Below are positions 1 to 10,363 of a stretch of 64,000 bases of DNA, one piece after another. How positions within the stretch are numbered: the stretch's first letter is position 1; each line of letters begins with the position of its first letter. Under the pieces are notes generated by a model. The model did no database searches, was not told where the DNA came from, and saw only the letters and a list, made by a program, of their open reading frames with translations. The stretch is taken from positions 74,933,345-74,997,344 of the forward strand of contig NC_092794.1 of the NCBI RefSeq assembly GCF_918797505.1, read 5' to 3'. The stretch comes from Bemisia tabaci (taxonomy: Eukaryota; Arthropoda; Insecta; Hemiptera; Aleyrodidae). A program made the translations under genes and the position numbers.

Positions 1-1790
1 TCATTCGTGAACTCAAAATGACGGTTTTTGCGTTTGGCCCAGATATTCCAGACCAAATTTTCATCAAAAACCAAAGTCTGTCATCGGTGTCAAACTCGCT
101 CCTAATGTAAACAAACAAACGGAGACATAGTCCGGACATAAACAAAGCGGACCCAGAGCGGAAGCGGACTTCCTCGAGATGTTCCAGACTCAATTTCTCA
201 GCGTTAGCGTTTCTTCACCTCGACAAAAGAACTTTCGTTCGCGTCTCACATTTATCCCTTTCGTAAAATCAAATATCAGTTACCCCGTTGATCTGTTCAT
301 GGTGATTTCAAGTGAAATTGCGGCGAGATACTCCAAAGCGAGATACTCCGTTTCCAGTCCAAATACCGAACTTTCTCCCAGACTCCTAATGTAAACAAAG
401 CGGCCTGTACCTGGTCCAGATGTTCCGGACTCATTTCTTCATTTACGTTTCTTCATCTCGACCAAAGAAGTTTCTCGCGCATTCAAAGTAACATTTTCCG
501 GTTCCATTGTTAGAGAAGAAACAAGTCATTTTGTTGTAAGTTAGGATAATATTTGTGTTGATTAAGTGGCTTGAGCATTGGACTACCTGGCTGCGCCTTG
601 CATAGCTGCCTCTATATCAAGATGATTGGGAGAAAAGCTTACTGGTTGATGTGCAAATCTGAATCCTAAATCCCTAGGAACGGTAGTTGTGAAATCCAGA
701 CGGATGTACAATGCTAGGTACCTTGCTCCTCACTCACTTTCTCATGGATGTTCGCTGGTCTCTCCAAGGTTCTGGTTTTGCGATGCGTTGAAGCCAATGC
801 TTTAAGTTTAGCTATAACAACCAGGCTTCGGAGATACTAATTAACAATCCTAGCAGTCACCAAATTCTCCAGCAAACCCGCATAGTTGTCTATTAACAGC
901 TGAAGAAGCAATGGAAACCGTATTTACCTATGACAACAAGATTTTTTCCGTTGGAACTCTGATAGTAATTATGAGGGGGAACCATCACCTTTAAGGCACG
1001 TTTCTCTATGAATTTTCTTGTTTTTTGGCATCAAACTAAGTAGAACTCAAGGAAAATGAGGCAAGACTTTACAAGTTACCATGTAAGGTTCATCTGCTGA
1101 AAAAATAGAATAAAGTCTAAAATTCCTAATGAACATCACCAAGATGGTTCTGCCACCAGCAGTTCATTTTTTAAGGCACGGATCAAACACTATGGTTATC
1201 TATTATTCTCACAGTGCCCATCAAATTATAGGTAAGAAACCTAGTCCTGTAATAATAATGGAATGGAATGACGGGCTCTAATTGGTGACTTGACCATCCC
1301 CAACAAGTTATCGAAAGAATTTACTTCTTAAAGGATCCTTTGCGAATAAAGCCAAGTAAACATGCGGATAAAAGTCCCGTGTGATATGTGAAGTGTACTT
1401 ATTCAAAGTAATTTCAAAGGGAAGGGATGAAATGTTCAAAAGGTAACGTCCAAATTTGCAAAGTTGTACAGGCGCTAGGCACAAATTGGACAAGGTGCCG
1501 CTAAGTAATTATTAAATGAATTTTTTATTGTTATTAATTACGGAAAAGAGGAAAAGAGAATCAGGCCGAATGCCAAAATCCAAAATTCGAAAAGTGTAGG
1601 GGCCGAACCTTCTTTGAGATTACGGGCGGCGAGCGGCAACCTGATTGGCTACGAAGATTGCCGAGCATGGCCGAAGGCCTACTCGCCGCTTGGTAGGTGT
1701 TGACGGCGGTTTGACAAACAGCAGTTTTTGGTGAAATGTGGTCCGGAATATCTGGGCCAATCTGTTCACTCCATTTGACCGACTTGTATG
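1..1790. mobile_element. Possible inverted-repeat element, left end at window edge
   Basis: The first 60 bases and the bases at about 1728-1790 are inverted copies of each other around a shared core, GGCCCAGATATTCC. The far end reads GACCGACTTG. A 26-bp piece related to the tip recurs near 9366-9391. No transposase frame is visible between the ends, so this would be a non-autonomous element. The true left boundary may lie outside the window. The interior shows no recognisable gene. Confidence 0.35.
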
Positions 1791-1796
1791 TTGTTC

Positions 1797-1921
1797 AAGA
1801 GAGCAACGCTGATTTCTAACCTAAAATTGGAAGTTGCTCTCTCACTGGTTGTTCAGAATCGCGCAAAAAGAAACAAGAAAAAAACGGAAACATTTTGTTG
1901 TCTCGAACAAAACACGACTGT
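1797..1921. repeat. Fragment of an AGTCGTRTTTTG-ended MITE
   Basis: This stretch is nearly identical to 27826-27949, beginning with AGAGAGCAACGCTGATTTC and ending at GAACAAAACACGACTG. In the second place it forms the right end of a MITE. Here the left half is missing. Confidence 0.7.
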
Positions 1922-1924
1922 AGA

Positions 1925-2110
1925 TTCATGTGTTTTTTGTGTTTGGTGTGTTTGTTGTGTTTGATGGGGTGGACGTGTTTGATGGCTTTTACTGTTTGAT
2001 GGGTAGAGTGTGTGTGATGATTTTTTTGTTTTTGATGTGTTTTTTGCGTTTGATGATGTGTTTTTTGCTTTTGATGTGTTTTTTTGCGTTTGATGTGTTT
2101 TTGTGTGGAG
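1925..2110. repeat. GT-rich low-complexity tract
   Basis: Degenerate tandem runs of TGTGTTTGATG and TTTTTGCGTTTGATG. The overlapping open frames on both strands (a Lys/His/Thr/Gln-rich one on the minus strand) follow from this composition and are not evidence of a gene. Confidence 0.75.
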
Positions 2111-2379
2111 TCGTATTTTGCTCGCCGCAACAATTGTTTCCTGTTACCGATTTTGTGTTATTTGCGTCACTTTTTCAAAACCAATGAGAGCAAAGCAGCT
2201 AGAAGTGAGGTTAGAAATCTTGTTAACAAATTTACACAAACAGTCGTAACAAAGCTCTGAGGACGTTCCGATTGTTTCGAAACAATGTCGCAAAACATTA
2301 CCAAATTGTGCATAATAATGAAACGAATAAAAATAGGCCACGCCCCTTAACATAAATAACATTCGAACAAAATACGACT
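2109..2379. mobile_element. MITE with AGTCGTATTTTG ends
   Basis: The left end AGTCGTATTTTGCTCGCCGC and the right end CGAACAAAATACGACT are inverted copies. The left 110 bp match 26724-26840 closely, so this is the family also seen at 26718-27378 and, with diverged interior, at 27636-27948. It is about 270 bp long and non-coding, so it must have been moved by an element elsewhere. No clear target duplication is seen. Confidence 0.7.
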
Positions 2380-2382
2380 GTT

Positions 2383-2552
2383 AGGTCTTGTCTCGACGGC
2401 GCAACTGTTGAGGGAAATTGGCGCAACTGCTGAAGGAAGGAAGTGTCTCAAAAATGTTTCACTTATAAGGCCTTGTCTCGACGGCGCAACTGTCGAGGGA
2501 AATTGGCGCAACTGTTGAAGGAAGGAAATGTCTCAAAAATGTTTCACTTTTA
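2383..2552. repeat. Tandem duplication, 85-bp unit
   Basis: The unit starting GGTCTTGTCTCGACGGCGCA occurs at 2383-2467 and again at 2468-2552 with few differences. The second unit is the left end of the MITE at 2466-3056, so the first unit looks like an extra or solo copy of that end. Confidence 0.8.
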
Positions 2553-3056
2553 AGTGAAACTTTCAAGGTCAGAAACCTGGAACCTCAACAGATGTTTACC
2601 TACCTTCGTGTTTTGAATTGATAAACGCTGGTTACACGTGAAGCGGGAGTTTATTACGGGTGTTTTATTTCATTCGGAACGGTTATTATTTAGAAATATT
2701 TGTACACATTTCAGTTTCAATTTTATATTTTCGTTTGTAGCATATCACTACAGCAGGAAAATAAAATTTTATCGAATATATTTTCTTTTCGTCCATATCT
2801 GAGTTATGTTATTGTTTTTTGTTTTATACCTGGTCGACATAACGCAAAATATTCACCTCCCGTTCATAATTATCAGTTCAGTTATCTCAATTGACATCGT
2901 TTAACCTAGAAAAATTAATATTGATCAAATATTCCCGCCTAAAAGTTCCAGGAACACATGCGTGCGCGTCGAGACAGGGAATTTCGGTTGGTGCAACAAA
3001 CTCGTTACAGTTGCACCTAATTCCCTCAACAGTTGCGCCGTCGAGACAAGGCCTTA
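2466..3056. mobile_element. MITE with 38-bp inverted ends, TA-flanked
   Basis: TAAGGCCTTGTCTCGACGGC at the left and its reverse complement ending at 3056 define inverted repeats of roughly 38 bp, continuing into GCGCAACTGT-GAGGGAAATT. The outermost TA at each side fits a TA target duplication. There is no coding frame of note, so it is a non-autonomous element of Tc1/mariner-like or related TA-inserting type (inferred). Confidence 0.75.
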
Positions 3057-3845
3057 CGAGATGTTCCGAGTTGTTTCGTCGAACAAAATACGACTTTCGA
3101 TGGGCTTGATGTGTTTTGTGTGTTCCATGTGTTTTGTACGTGGCTCTCTTCAACCTGCGCACGGAAGCGTCGGCCATGTTGAGCAGGGATTGAATGGAAT
3201 GACTCCTCTAACGAAATGTTCACCTGTGCCGTAGTATCCTTTTTGAAGCGGGAAGCTTAAAAATCGCAAATTTCTTACGCAGATTTTGACGTTAATAGCG
3301 GATTTCTGAGTTTGCAGATGTGCTCATCGTGATTTTTGAGACATCATCTCTAAGGAACAAATCTTATTTTTGTTCTAGCAAAAGTGCGCAACAGGCCCAT
3401 AGAGGTCAAAAAGTCGTTTTTTGCGTACTATTAGCTCATCAGAAAAAATCCCTAGATCCCCCTAGAAATTCCGGAAAATCGGGGATAAATTCCTGGATAT
3501 CGGATCACTGCTCACGAAACCACATGGACCACACGAGACAGATGGTCGAACGAAAATATAAATAATAGGGGGCTACGCCCCCTGGCCGCTACGCGGCCCA
3601 ACCCCCTGAAGGCGCTCCATGCCATCAATTGGCCGCTTCGCGGCCCTATTTTTACTCTCCTATCAGTGTTAGTTTTATTTTTCCCCTAAAAAATCACGAT
3701 TTGAGGTATACTTTACATTTAAAATGAAATAATTTTTGGTTTTGATGAGTAAAGAAAAAAAATTTTTTTGAAGTCAAAAGGACGAGTTTTGCAATGACTG
3801 CTTGATGAAATCTTGCAGTAAAACCACGACCAATGTTAATAAGGT
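3057..3845. other. No gene seen; short GC palindromes
   Basis: A solo right end of the AGTCGTATTTTG family lies near 3076-3095. At about 3579-3655 there are compact palindromes (GGGGGCTACGCCCCC, GGCCGCTACGCGGCC). Otherwise the sequence is AT-rich with no supported gene. Confidence 0.5.
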
Positions 3846-3925
3846 ACAGAAGTCGGGAATCGAACCCACACCTAGATCAATGTGGACGCTTCCGACGTCT
3901 TAAACGACTCGGCCACCGCTCGTCC
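3846..3925 (-). repeat. tRNA-Ser-derived SINE head
   Basis: On the minus strand a Pol III A box (TGGCCGAGTCG, at 3905-3915) and B box (GGTTCGATTCC, at 3856-3866) are spaced as in a class II tRNA. An anticodon-like loop TCGGAAG between GACG and CGTC would place GGA (Ser) at the anticodon, and a long variable arm (CACA...TGTG) is present. The acceptor stem does not pair: the 5' side resembles GACGAG with two extra bases and the 3' side reads GACTTCTG. It is therefore a tRNA-derived SINE or pseudogene, not a working tRNA. The SINE body would extend towards lower coordinates. Confidence 0.6.
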
Positions 3926-4082
3926 TGAGGTAGCAGACGCGAATCTTGTGTAGATAAGTATAGAGCTGATGCGCAGGCTACCCAGCTACTGCGCAACCTC
4001 CTCGACCACTGCGCATCCTCCCGTGCATAGCGGTATAGCAGTCCCGGAGCATTCCGTAAATTCACTCAATTTTATAACGTGA

Positions 4083-4390
4083 TTTCAAAAAAAACCTTGG
4101 TCCTATTTCCAAAATCTCATTAGAGCAGGCTCATCTAAGGCCTATTACCTGTCGATTTACGCAAAAATCATAGAAATCGGCCCGGTAGAACGCTCAAATG
4201 AACTATGACAAAAAGTATAAATTTACATTGTTTAAATGGGAGAATTCGCAACTTTACCACTTAATATAAAAAAACCTGGGCCATATTTTGAAAATCTAAA
4301 AAGAGTTGGCTTATCTAGAGAGAATTGCCCGCCGATAACCGCAAAAATCATTAAAATCGGCCCGGTAGAACGCTGGAACTAAGCGTTACC
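4083..4390. repeat. Two tandem ~179-bp degenerate units
   Basis: The segment ending AAATCGGCCCGGTAGAACGCT is repeated at an offset of about 179 bp, with matching upstream text (CAAAAATCAT before it). A related phrase, CAAATCGGTCCGGTGGTTCT, forms the repeats at 14289-14810, so both loci may come from one family. Confidence 0.55.
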
Positions 4391-4818
4391 AGTTACGCAA
4401 AATTAGGAGGTCTTGGAGCTTATGTATGCAGGGTTATCCAAAAGTCACTGACCACCCCTGTAACTTTTTTCCTAATTGAGATAGAGGTTTGAAACTTTGG
4501 CAATGTTCCTTGGTCTGAAGTAGCAACTCTTCGGTCCCCTCGAAATTGTGGGGCGCGGCCCCCCTAAAGGGGGCGGAGACTAACTTTTTTTTCAAATGGC
4601 AACCCCCCCTTTGTGATACCTCATTCGAAAGATAATAAAAAAGAAAATTTTTGGCCCAAACCGCAGGTCAAAATGTTGAGTTTTGACAAAATGGCGGAAA
4701 TTTGACATCTCCGTTGTGTATTGACGGATTGGCGTTAAACTCGGAATCACACGGTTTTTCGAGACGAGAAAAACGATTCTGGCATTGGTTTTCCAGAAAA
4801 GTCAGTCTTTTTCAAAAT

Positions 4819-5290
4819 GGCGGCCTAGAGCGGGAAGTGGATATTTAGGCTGCTTATCGTTGGATTTGTATGAAACTTGGTATCCGGGGGTATTTCAGCA
4901 CGAGAAGAACGAATCTTTCATGGGATATCTGAAATTCCGACAAATTTCAAAATGGCGGCGGAAAAATGGCTGGAAATCAGTTTTACGGCTGTTTACCGAT
5001 GGGTTTGCACGAAATTCGATATCGATTATTCAGTATTTCAAGAGTCTAATGAAAGATTCCTTATTATCGAGCCCAAAACCACCAGGATATCGAATTTCAT
5101 GCAAATCCATCGGTAAACCGCCGTAAAACTGATTTCCAGCCATTTTTCCGCCGCCATTTTGAAATTTGTCGGAATTTCAGATATCCCATGAAAGATTCGT
5201 TCTTCTCGTGCTGAAATACCCCCGGATACCAAGTTTCATACAAATCCAACGATAAGCAGCCTAAATATCCACTTCCCGCTCTAGGCCGCC
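4819..5290. repeat. Hairpin with ~205-bp arms inside the 4429-6373 element
   Basis: Positions 4819-5023 and 5086-5290 are inverted copies with few mismatches around a 62-bp spacer. The open frames in both arms are mirror copies and do not suggest coding. If read through, the RNA would fold into a long stem. Confidence 0.9.
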
Positions 5291-5340
5291 TACAAGGCCT
5301 AGGCACAAGGCGCCTACAAGGCAAGGTGGCAGTCCTACAA

Positions 5341-5709
5341 GGACTGCCACCCCCTTAAAGTACGGAAACATCCAAAACACCCCCGCTGCCCCCCTCATTT
5401 TTCGTTACGGAGCGGGTAAAAACCGGGAAAATCGCCAGAAATGATGCCCCGGTTCTTACCAGCTCTGCAACGAAAAAAGAGGGGGGCAGCGGGGGTTTTA
5501 TGGATGTTTCCGTCCTTAAAGTGGGCGGCAGTTCCTGTGTTGCAGTTCTCCGACTGAGCGTAACGTTTCAAGGGTTCTCGTCAAGTTCTACGGTGGTTTC
5601 GGGCATCATTTCTGGCGAATTTCCCGGTTTTTACCTGCTCCGTAACGAAAAATGAGGGGGGCAGCGGGGGTGTTTTGGATGTTTCCGTACTTTAAGGGGG
5701 TGGCAGTCC
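5341..5709. repeat. Inverted pair with ~109-bp arms
   Basis: 5341-5449 pairs with 5601-5709. A third, diverged direct copy of the CGGTTTTTACC...GGGGGGCAGCGGGGG phrase lies in the loop (5451-5520) and a fourth near 5790-5850, so the unit has been copied several times. Confidence 0.8.
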
Positions 5710-6475
5710 TTGTATTTCAATGCTCCGACTGATCGCAACGTTTCAAGGGTCCTCCTCAAGTTGGACATTAGTTTCGGGCGTTATTTGTAGTGAATTTCCC
5801 GGTTTTTACCCGCTCTGCAACCAAAAATGAGGGGGGGGGGGGCAGGGGGCTAAGAGTTTTGAAAACTCACTTTAAAGTCGCAGGCTGCGTTTGCGTTAAC
5901 ATTGGCAAGAAGTTCCACTCAGATTTGATGCTAAGTTTGAAGCTCTTCTGTGACTTTTCGCATTTTCATGCAATGTTTCATTGTAACAGGCCCATTCCCC
6001 CCTACGGGGGTACGGACCCCCTAAATAACCTTTGGACCCCCCTAACTTTTGACAGGGGGGTCAGATCGACTTCCGGTTTGCGCCAAAATGTTTCTTTTTT
6101 CATGCTCTTTCTAACGATGTATCACATGATGGGGGTTGCCATTTGAAATTTTTGAGTTGCCCCCCGCCCCCCTCCCCCTGGGGGGGGGGGGTGAAGAACT
6201 GAAAAGTTCCTCAAAAAGTTTCCCCCTCGATATGAGGAAGGACGCCACAAACCGCAAATCAATATCATAATTAGAACTAAAGTTATGGCCAGTGGTGCGT
6301 AACTTTTGAATAACCCTGTATCTCAATCAGGAAAAAACTTACAGGGGTGGTCAGTGACTTTTGGATAACCCTGTATGATGGCACCTTTAATTCGGGATGT
6401 TGGAAATTCGGACCGATGGTTGCGGGTCAGGATTTGGTGGTCCGCTATATCCTGACGTTCACCAAGCAACAAACT

Positions 6476-6781
6476 CATAGAGAAGAAAAAGGAGGTGTTT
6501 GCTCGGATATCTTGGACATTTTTTGATGATTTGATGACGTAGGTCGGTACAGAGACGTTTACCCTATTGATTTTCTTGGAAATGGTGTAATTTAAGGAAA
6601 AATGTCATTCTATAAAAAGTGTTTTGAAATTATATAATGAGTTGATTTAAGTGAAAAAATCGGACATTATAGTCCGTTTTTCATATTTCGAATTCCGGAT
6701 TTCGCTGGCCAGGTTGTGACGATCTACGTCACAGGGTAAACAAACCTCAAGATGCAAACACCTCCTTTTTTTTCTCTTATG
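6476..6781. mobile_element. Mutator-like MITE, copy 1, 9-bp TSD
   Basis: The ends CATAGAGAAGAAAAAGGAGG and CCTCC-T-rich-CTCTTATG are inverted repeats of about 27 bp. The flanks CAACAAACT at 6467-6475 and 6782-6790 are an exact 9-bp duplication. A second copy at 25048-25759 has the same ends and its own 9-bp duplication. A 9-bp TSD is typical of Mutator (MULE) elements, but the assignment rests on TSD length only. It is about 306 bp and non-coding. Confidence 0.85.
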
Positions 6782-6816
6782 CAACAAACTCATCAAACAT
6801 TATTATGAATACATTA

Positions 6817-7174
6817 TGAATCAAGTAGACCGTGCGTTCGGCTCGGTTTAGTACTGGTGGAGCGAGGGAAGTCTCTCGGAGCCCCATGACGGGTTGGCGG
6901 GGAAGGGGAGAGAGCGTGTGTCCCAAGCACTCGATGATACTCGAAGAGGCAATGGAGAATTCAGCATTGTTTCATTTTTCCGAACTAATTATTAACCGAG
7001 GAAAAAAGCCTCAAAATCCGACAAAAATTCACTGGAGTCGCTACTGCGCATGCGCAGATGTGCGCAACTGGGACACACGAACTCATCGAACGGGTCGGTG
7101 CCATCACTCATCACATGCGAATTTCTAAAAGTTGCCTCGCCTTCGTAAACAGGATGCACGGTCTACGTGATTCA
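6817..7174. mobile_element. Short inverted-repeat element
   Basis: GAATCAAGTAGACCGTGC at 6818-6835 is matched inverted at 7156-7173 with one mismatch. The body is about 320 bp of CpG-richer DNA with no gene recognised. It may be a small DNA element. Confidence 0.45.
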
Positions 7175-7219
7175 TTAATGTCTTTGATTTACCCCTATAA
7201 AATTCTCAAACTTTGAAGC

Positions 7220-7545
7220 TAGAGTACCTATATCAAGAGAGTATGGCCACTGGGCCCCATGGAGAGTAGTGGAGATGGAGAGGCTTAGGACCCAAAAATG
7301 GCGGTGCTTTGTTTTGGTTTTTGTGGATGGGAGGGGGGTCATTGCCAACTTTTGACGGTTACCACCAACCGTACTTGCTGCCAACCTTACTACATTCAAG
7401 ATAATTCTTCTCAAAAATTGCACACGATTAGTCTTAAAAATATATAAAGAAGTCGCAAGAGTGCATTTGAGTAAATTTCTCGTTACGATAAGCAAAGAAA
7501 ACTACATTTTGAGTCATTTAACATTACATTAATTTATGGCGTCGC
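7220..7545. mobile_element. 3'-truncated hAT-type MITE (TAGAGTACCTATAT family)
   Basis: The left end TAGAGTACCTATATCAAGAG and most of the body match 25816-26120. The match stops at ATTTATGGCGTC, so the right terminal repeat seen in the complete copy at 26190-26223 is missing here. A minus-strand open frame is shared with the complete copy but resembles no transposase. Confidence 0.75.
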
Positions 7546-7547
7546 AG

Positions 7548-9240
7548 TCAGAGTTAAGAAATTTCATGAAAGGTTATAAAAAGAAATTTCATAATGAAAT
7601 TTCATGAAATTTCGTGAAATTTCATTTAACACGCAGAATTCAGGATTAAACCCTTGAAACTTATGAATCTCCTTAAGTTCATTTAAAGGAACGTGGTAAA
7701 CTGTGAAAGGGAAATTTAGAAATGCCCAGAAAGTTGAGTAAATCAGCAAAAACATAATTTTGAATTTTTTATCTTAAACTTTCGTTGAACACACAGCCGT
7801 ACCGGTTGAACACCAAAATAAATTTTACGGATAAAGTAAGACGTTAGCTTTCATATTTGGAGCAAAACAAATTTCTTGACTACATATAAAGAATCCTAGT
7901 ACCCCCTAATAGTATATCGTTCTTTTTTGGTACAAAAGGGAGGGATCTTGAACTATCTTTGAAACAATTTAAGGTTAATCTTCAGCTGTAGTTCCGAAAG
8001 AATCCACCACGTCGCGCTGCTAAAATCCGACTCCGAAATCAGTGATTATTTAAATATCACAATAGGTATCTTAAATTCTAAGACTCATAAGTTCTAGCAG
8101 CATACGTCTGGAATCCTTAGAAACAAACGCGAGCTTTGAAAGTCTAATAATTAAAGCTGTAAATTGATCCCAGTTTCTCTTACGGGATATCTGTAAGTGC
8201 GAGAGAGACAGCTCATGGTGGGAGAGAGATATCTGCTAACTGCTGAGAGCGATCAAGCGCGATTGGTTGCATCAAGGTCATCATGCTTAACCCTACTTTT
8301 TTCTGGGATCAAATTGCAGAGCTTCAGAAATGACTTTTCACGTTGTTTTTAGGGTCAATAGGAAGAAGAATGTTATGGGTAGAACTTATAACTCTTCAAT
8401 TTAAACAGAAATTCCTTCAACTTTAATAAAAGCTCAAGGACTCACGTGGAGCTGTACGGACTCTAAAACACAGCGGTGGCGCCCCCTGCACGGTGAAATT
8501 TCTTACTTCACGCAGCTGTAGATAAACCTTAAGGCTTATCTACAGCTGCGCTCTGTGTAGACAAACCTTAAGGTTTATCTACAGCTGCGTGAAGTAAGAA
8601 ATTTCTCCGCGCAGGGGGCGCCACCGCTGTGTTTTAGAGTCCGTACAGCTCCACGTGAGTCCTTGAGCTTTTATAAAAGTTGAAGGAATTTCTGTTTAAA
8701 TTGAAGAGTTATAAGTTCTACCCATAACATTCTTCTTCCTATTGACCCTAAAAACAACGTGAAAAGTCATTTCTGAAGCTCTGCAATTTGATCCCAGAAA
8801 AAAGTAGGGTTAAGCATGATGACCTTGATGCAACCAATCGCGCTTGATCGCTCTCAGCAGTTAGCAGATATCTCTCTCCCACCGTGAGCTGTCTCTCTCG
8901 CACTTACAGATATCCCGTTAGAGAAACTGGGATCAATTTACAGCTTTTATTATTAGACTTTCAAAGCTCGCGTTTGTTTCTAAGGATTCCAGACGTATGC
9001 TGCTAGAACTTATGAGTCTTAGAATTTAAGATACCTATTGTGATATTTAAATAATCACTGATTTCGGAGTCGAATTTTAGCAGCGCGACGTGGTGGATTT
9101 TTTCGGAACTACAGCTGAAGATCAACCTTAAATGATTTTTTCATTTGTCTCTGATTTTTTCATTTGTCTCTGATTTTTTCAGAAATTAACAGTTTGAAAT
9201 TTGAGGTTCAGATTCCACTCGGCCTTAATCCCTGAAAATT
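7548..9240. repeat. GAAATTTC-rich repeat, copy 1, split by a hairpin
   Basis: 7548-7972 plus about 9128-9210 match the inverted copy at about 18170-18610. The end carries CAGAGTTAAGAAATTTCAT, resembling hAT-type termini. This copy is interrupted at TTAA by the hairpin 7973-9127. The second copy lacks the hairpin and gives the empty-site sequence. Just after the hairpin, a 19-bp unit (CATTTGTCTCTGATTTTTT) is duplicated in tandem. Confidence 0.7.
7973..9127. mobile_element. 1155-bp full-hairpin element inserted at TTAA
   Basis: Almost the entire element is one inverted repeat: arms of about 562 bp (7973-8534 and 8566-9127) around a 31-bp loop that itself holds further CTACAGCTGCG inverted motifs. 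It is flanked by TTAA on both sides (7969-7972, 9128-9131). The related uninterrupted repeat near 18220 has a single TTAA at this point, so TTAA is the target duplication. TTAA-specific insertion is the hallmark of piggyBac-type elements; assignment to that superfamily is inference, as no transposase is present. The arms are nearly identical. Confidence 0.9.
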
Positions 9241-10363
9241 TGAAAGCCTGGAGCATGGATGTGCCTAAATCCCATGATGTCTATGGACAATAAATACTGT
9301 CTATCGATGGCTGTAGGTTCCAACGGAATATAAGCCACTAAACCAGCAAAAAAAAAAAAAAAACAAGTCGGTCATTTTGAGTTCACGAATGACGTTTCCA
9401 ATGCTCATGCTGGGCATTAGATGTTCTCCCAGTAAAGTGTAAAGTCTCCAAATACGTACTTCACTTCAAATTAATTATTTTTTTAAATTATAAGGGTTCT
9501 AAAAAATGAATGATCATTTAGGTATTCCTTTGTAACCACTACAGTCCTTTTCTTTGATTATTGTCCCAGTTTGATTTTTGTTGCCATCTTGAAGTTTTGT
9601 GACGTCAGGCGGGTACCACTTTTGCCAGGCGACTACCGAATCTGTAGCGCGCATTTCAAATCTTCGCCTGCTCTCAACAAGATTAGAACAAGATGAGGAC
9701 GAGAAGCATTGTTTGATAAGTGAGATGACGATGAGATATAAATTAGATATAAATGATCCGTCACATTCCTTCCTAGAAATGTGCCTGTTCCAGCTGAATT
9801 TAGTTTTTTATTTCTGAATGATGAAAGAATCTCAAAGGATCGAAATATGACTAATTACTAGCTCTGTAGCTTGCAAGTTAACGCCCTTACCTGAGTTATG
9901 AATTTTTCCAGTATCGTTGAAATATAAGTAGAGTACCTAGTAGCGGCACCCAGTGTCACAGTATGTCATACCTATTTGATGTACCTAGGTAATTCTCATC
10001 CAAATAAGAGAAGAATAAATATTTACCTTCATTAACACCAAGTAGACGAAAGACCCACTGTGAACTTAGTGTTGGCCAATAAAAATGCAAACAATGAAGC
10101 AATTATTTTTATTTCCTGACTCCAAATGGTAAGAATTATGGTAAGAACTCTAAGGCATCGTAAAAACTGTATTTATCATTCCTCAATAAATACAAGGTTG
10201 ACTGTTTGCATGGAAATGATAGTACATTAGTTGGCGGCTTATCTATTATTCTAAACTTTAGATTAAGTTGATGAAGGTAGCAGGTTGTTGTCAGCAAGAG
10301 CTGTTGATATGAGTATGTAGTTTAGAATGGTCAATTTTTAATTCTGCCAGAGGAGCATCATTA
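9241..10363. other. No gene seen
   Basis: AT-rich sequence with a run of about 20 A at 9347-9364, followed by a 26-bp inverted match to the window start (9366-9391). No coding exon or RNA gene is supported. Confidence 0.5.

Larger units (their letters stand above)
4429..6373. mobile_element. 1945-bp inverted-repeat element (CAGGGTTATCC ends)
   Basis: The ends begin CAGGGTTATCCAAAAGTCAC and are reverse-complementary, and further matches reach about 230 bp inward (for example GGCAACCCCC at 4600 and its counterpart near 6135). Both sides are flanked by TATG (4425-4428, 6374-6377), a possible 4-bp target duplication. No transposase is visible. The body contains a 205-bp-armed hairpin (4819-5290) and a second inverted pair (5341-5709), so it is a composite. 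Confidence 0.7.

Noticed and set aside
7175..7495. 106-codon minus frame shared with 25824-26075
   Set aside because: Shared only because both lie in copies of the same non-autonomous MITE; the frame is broken differently in each and matches no transposase.
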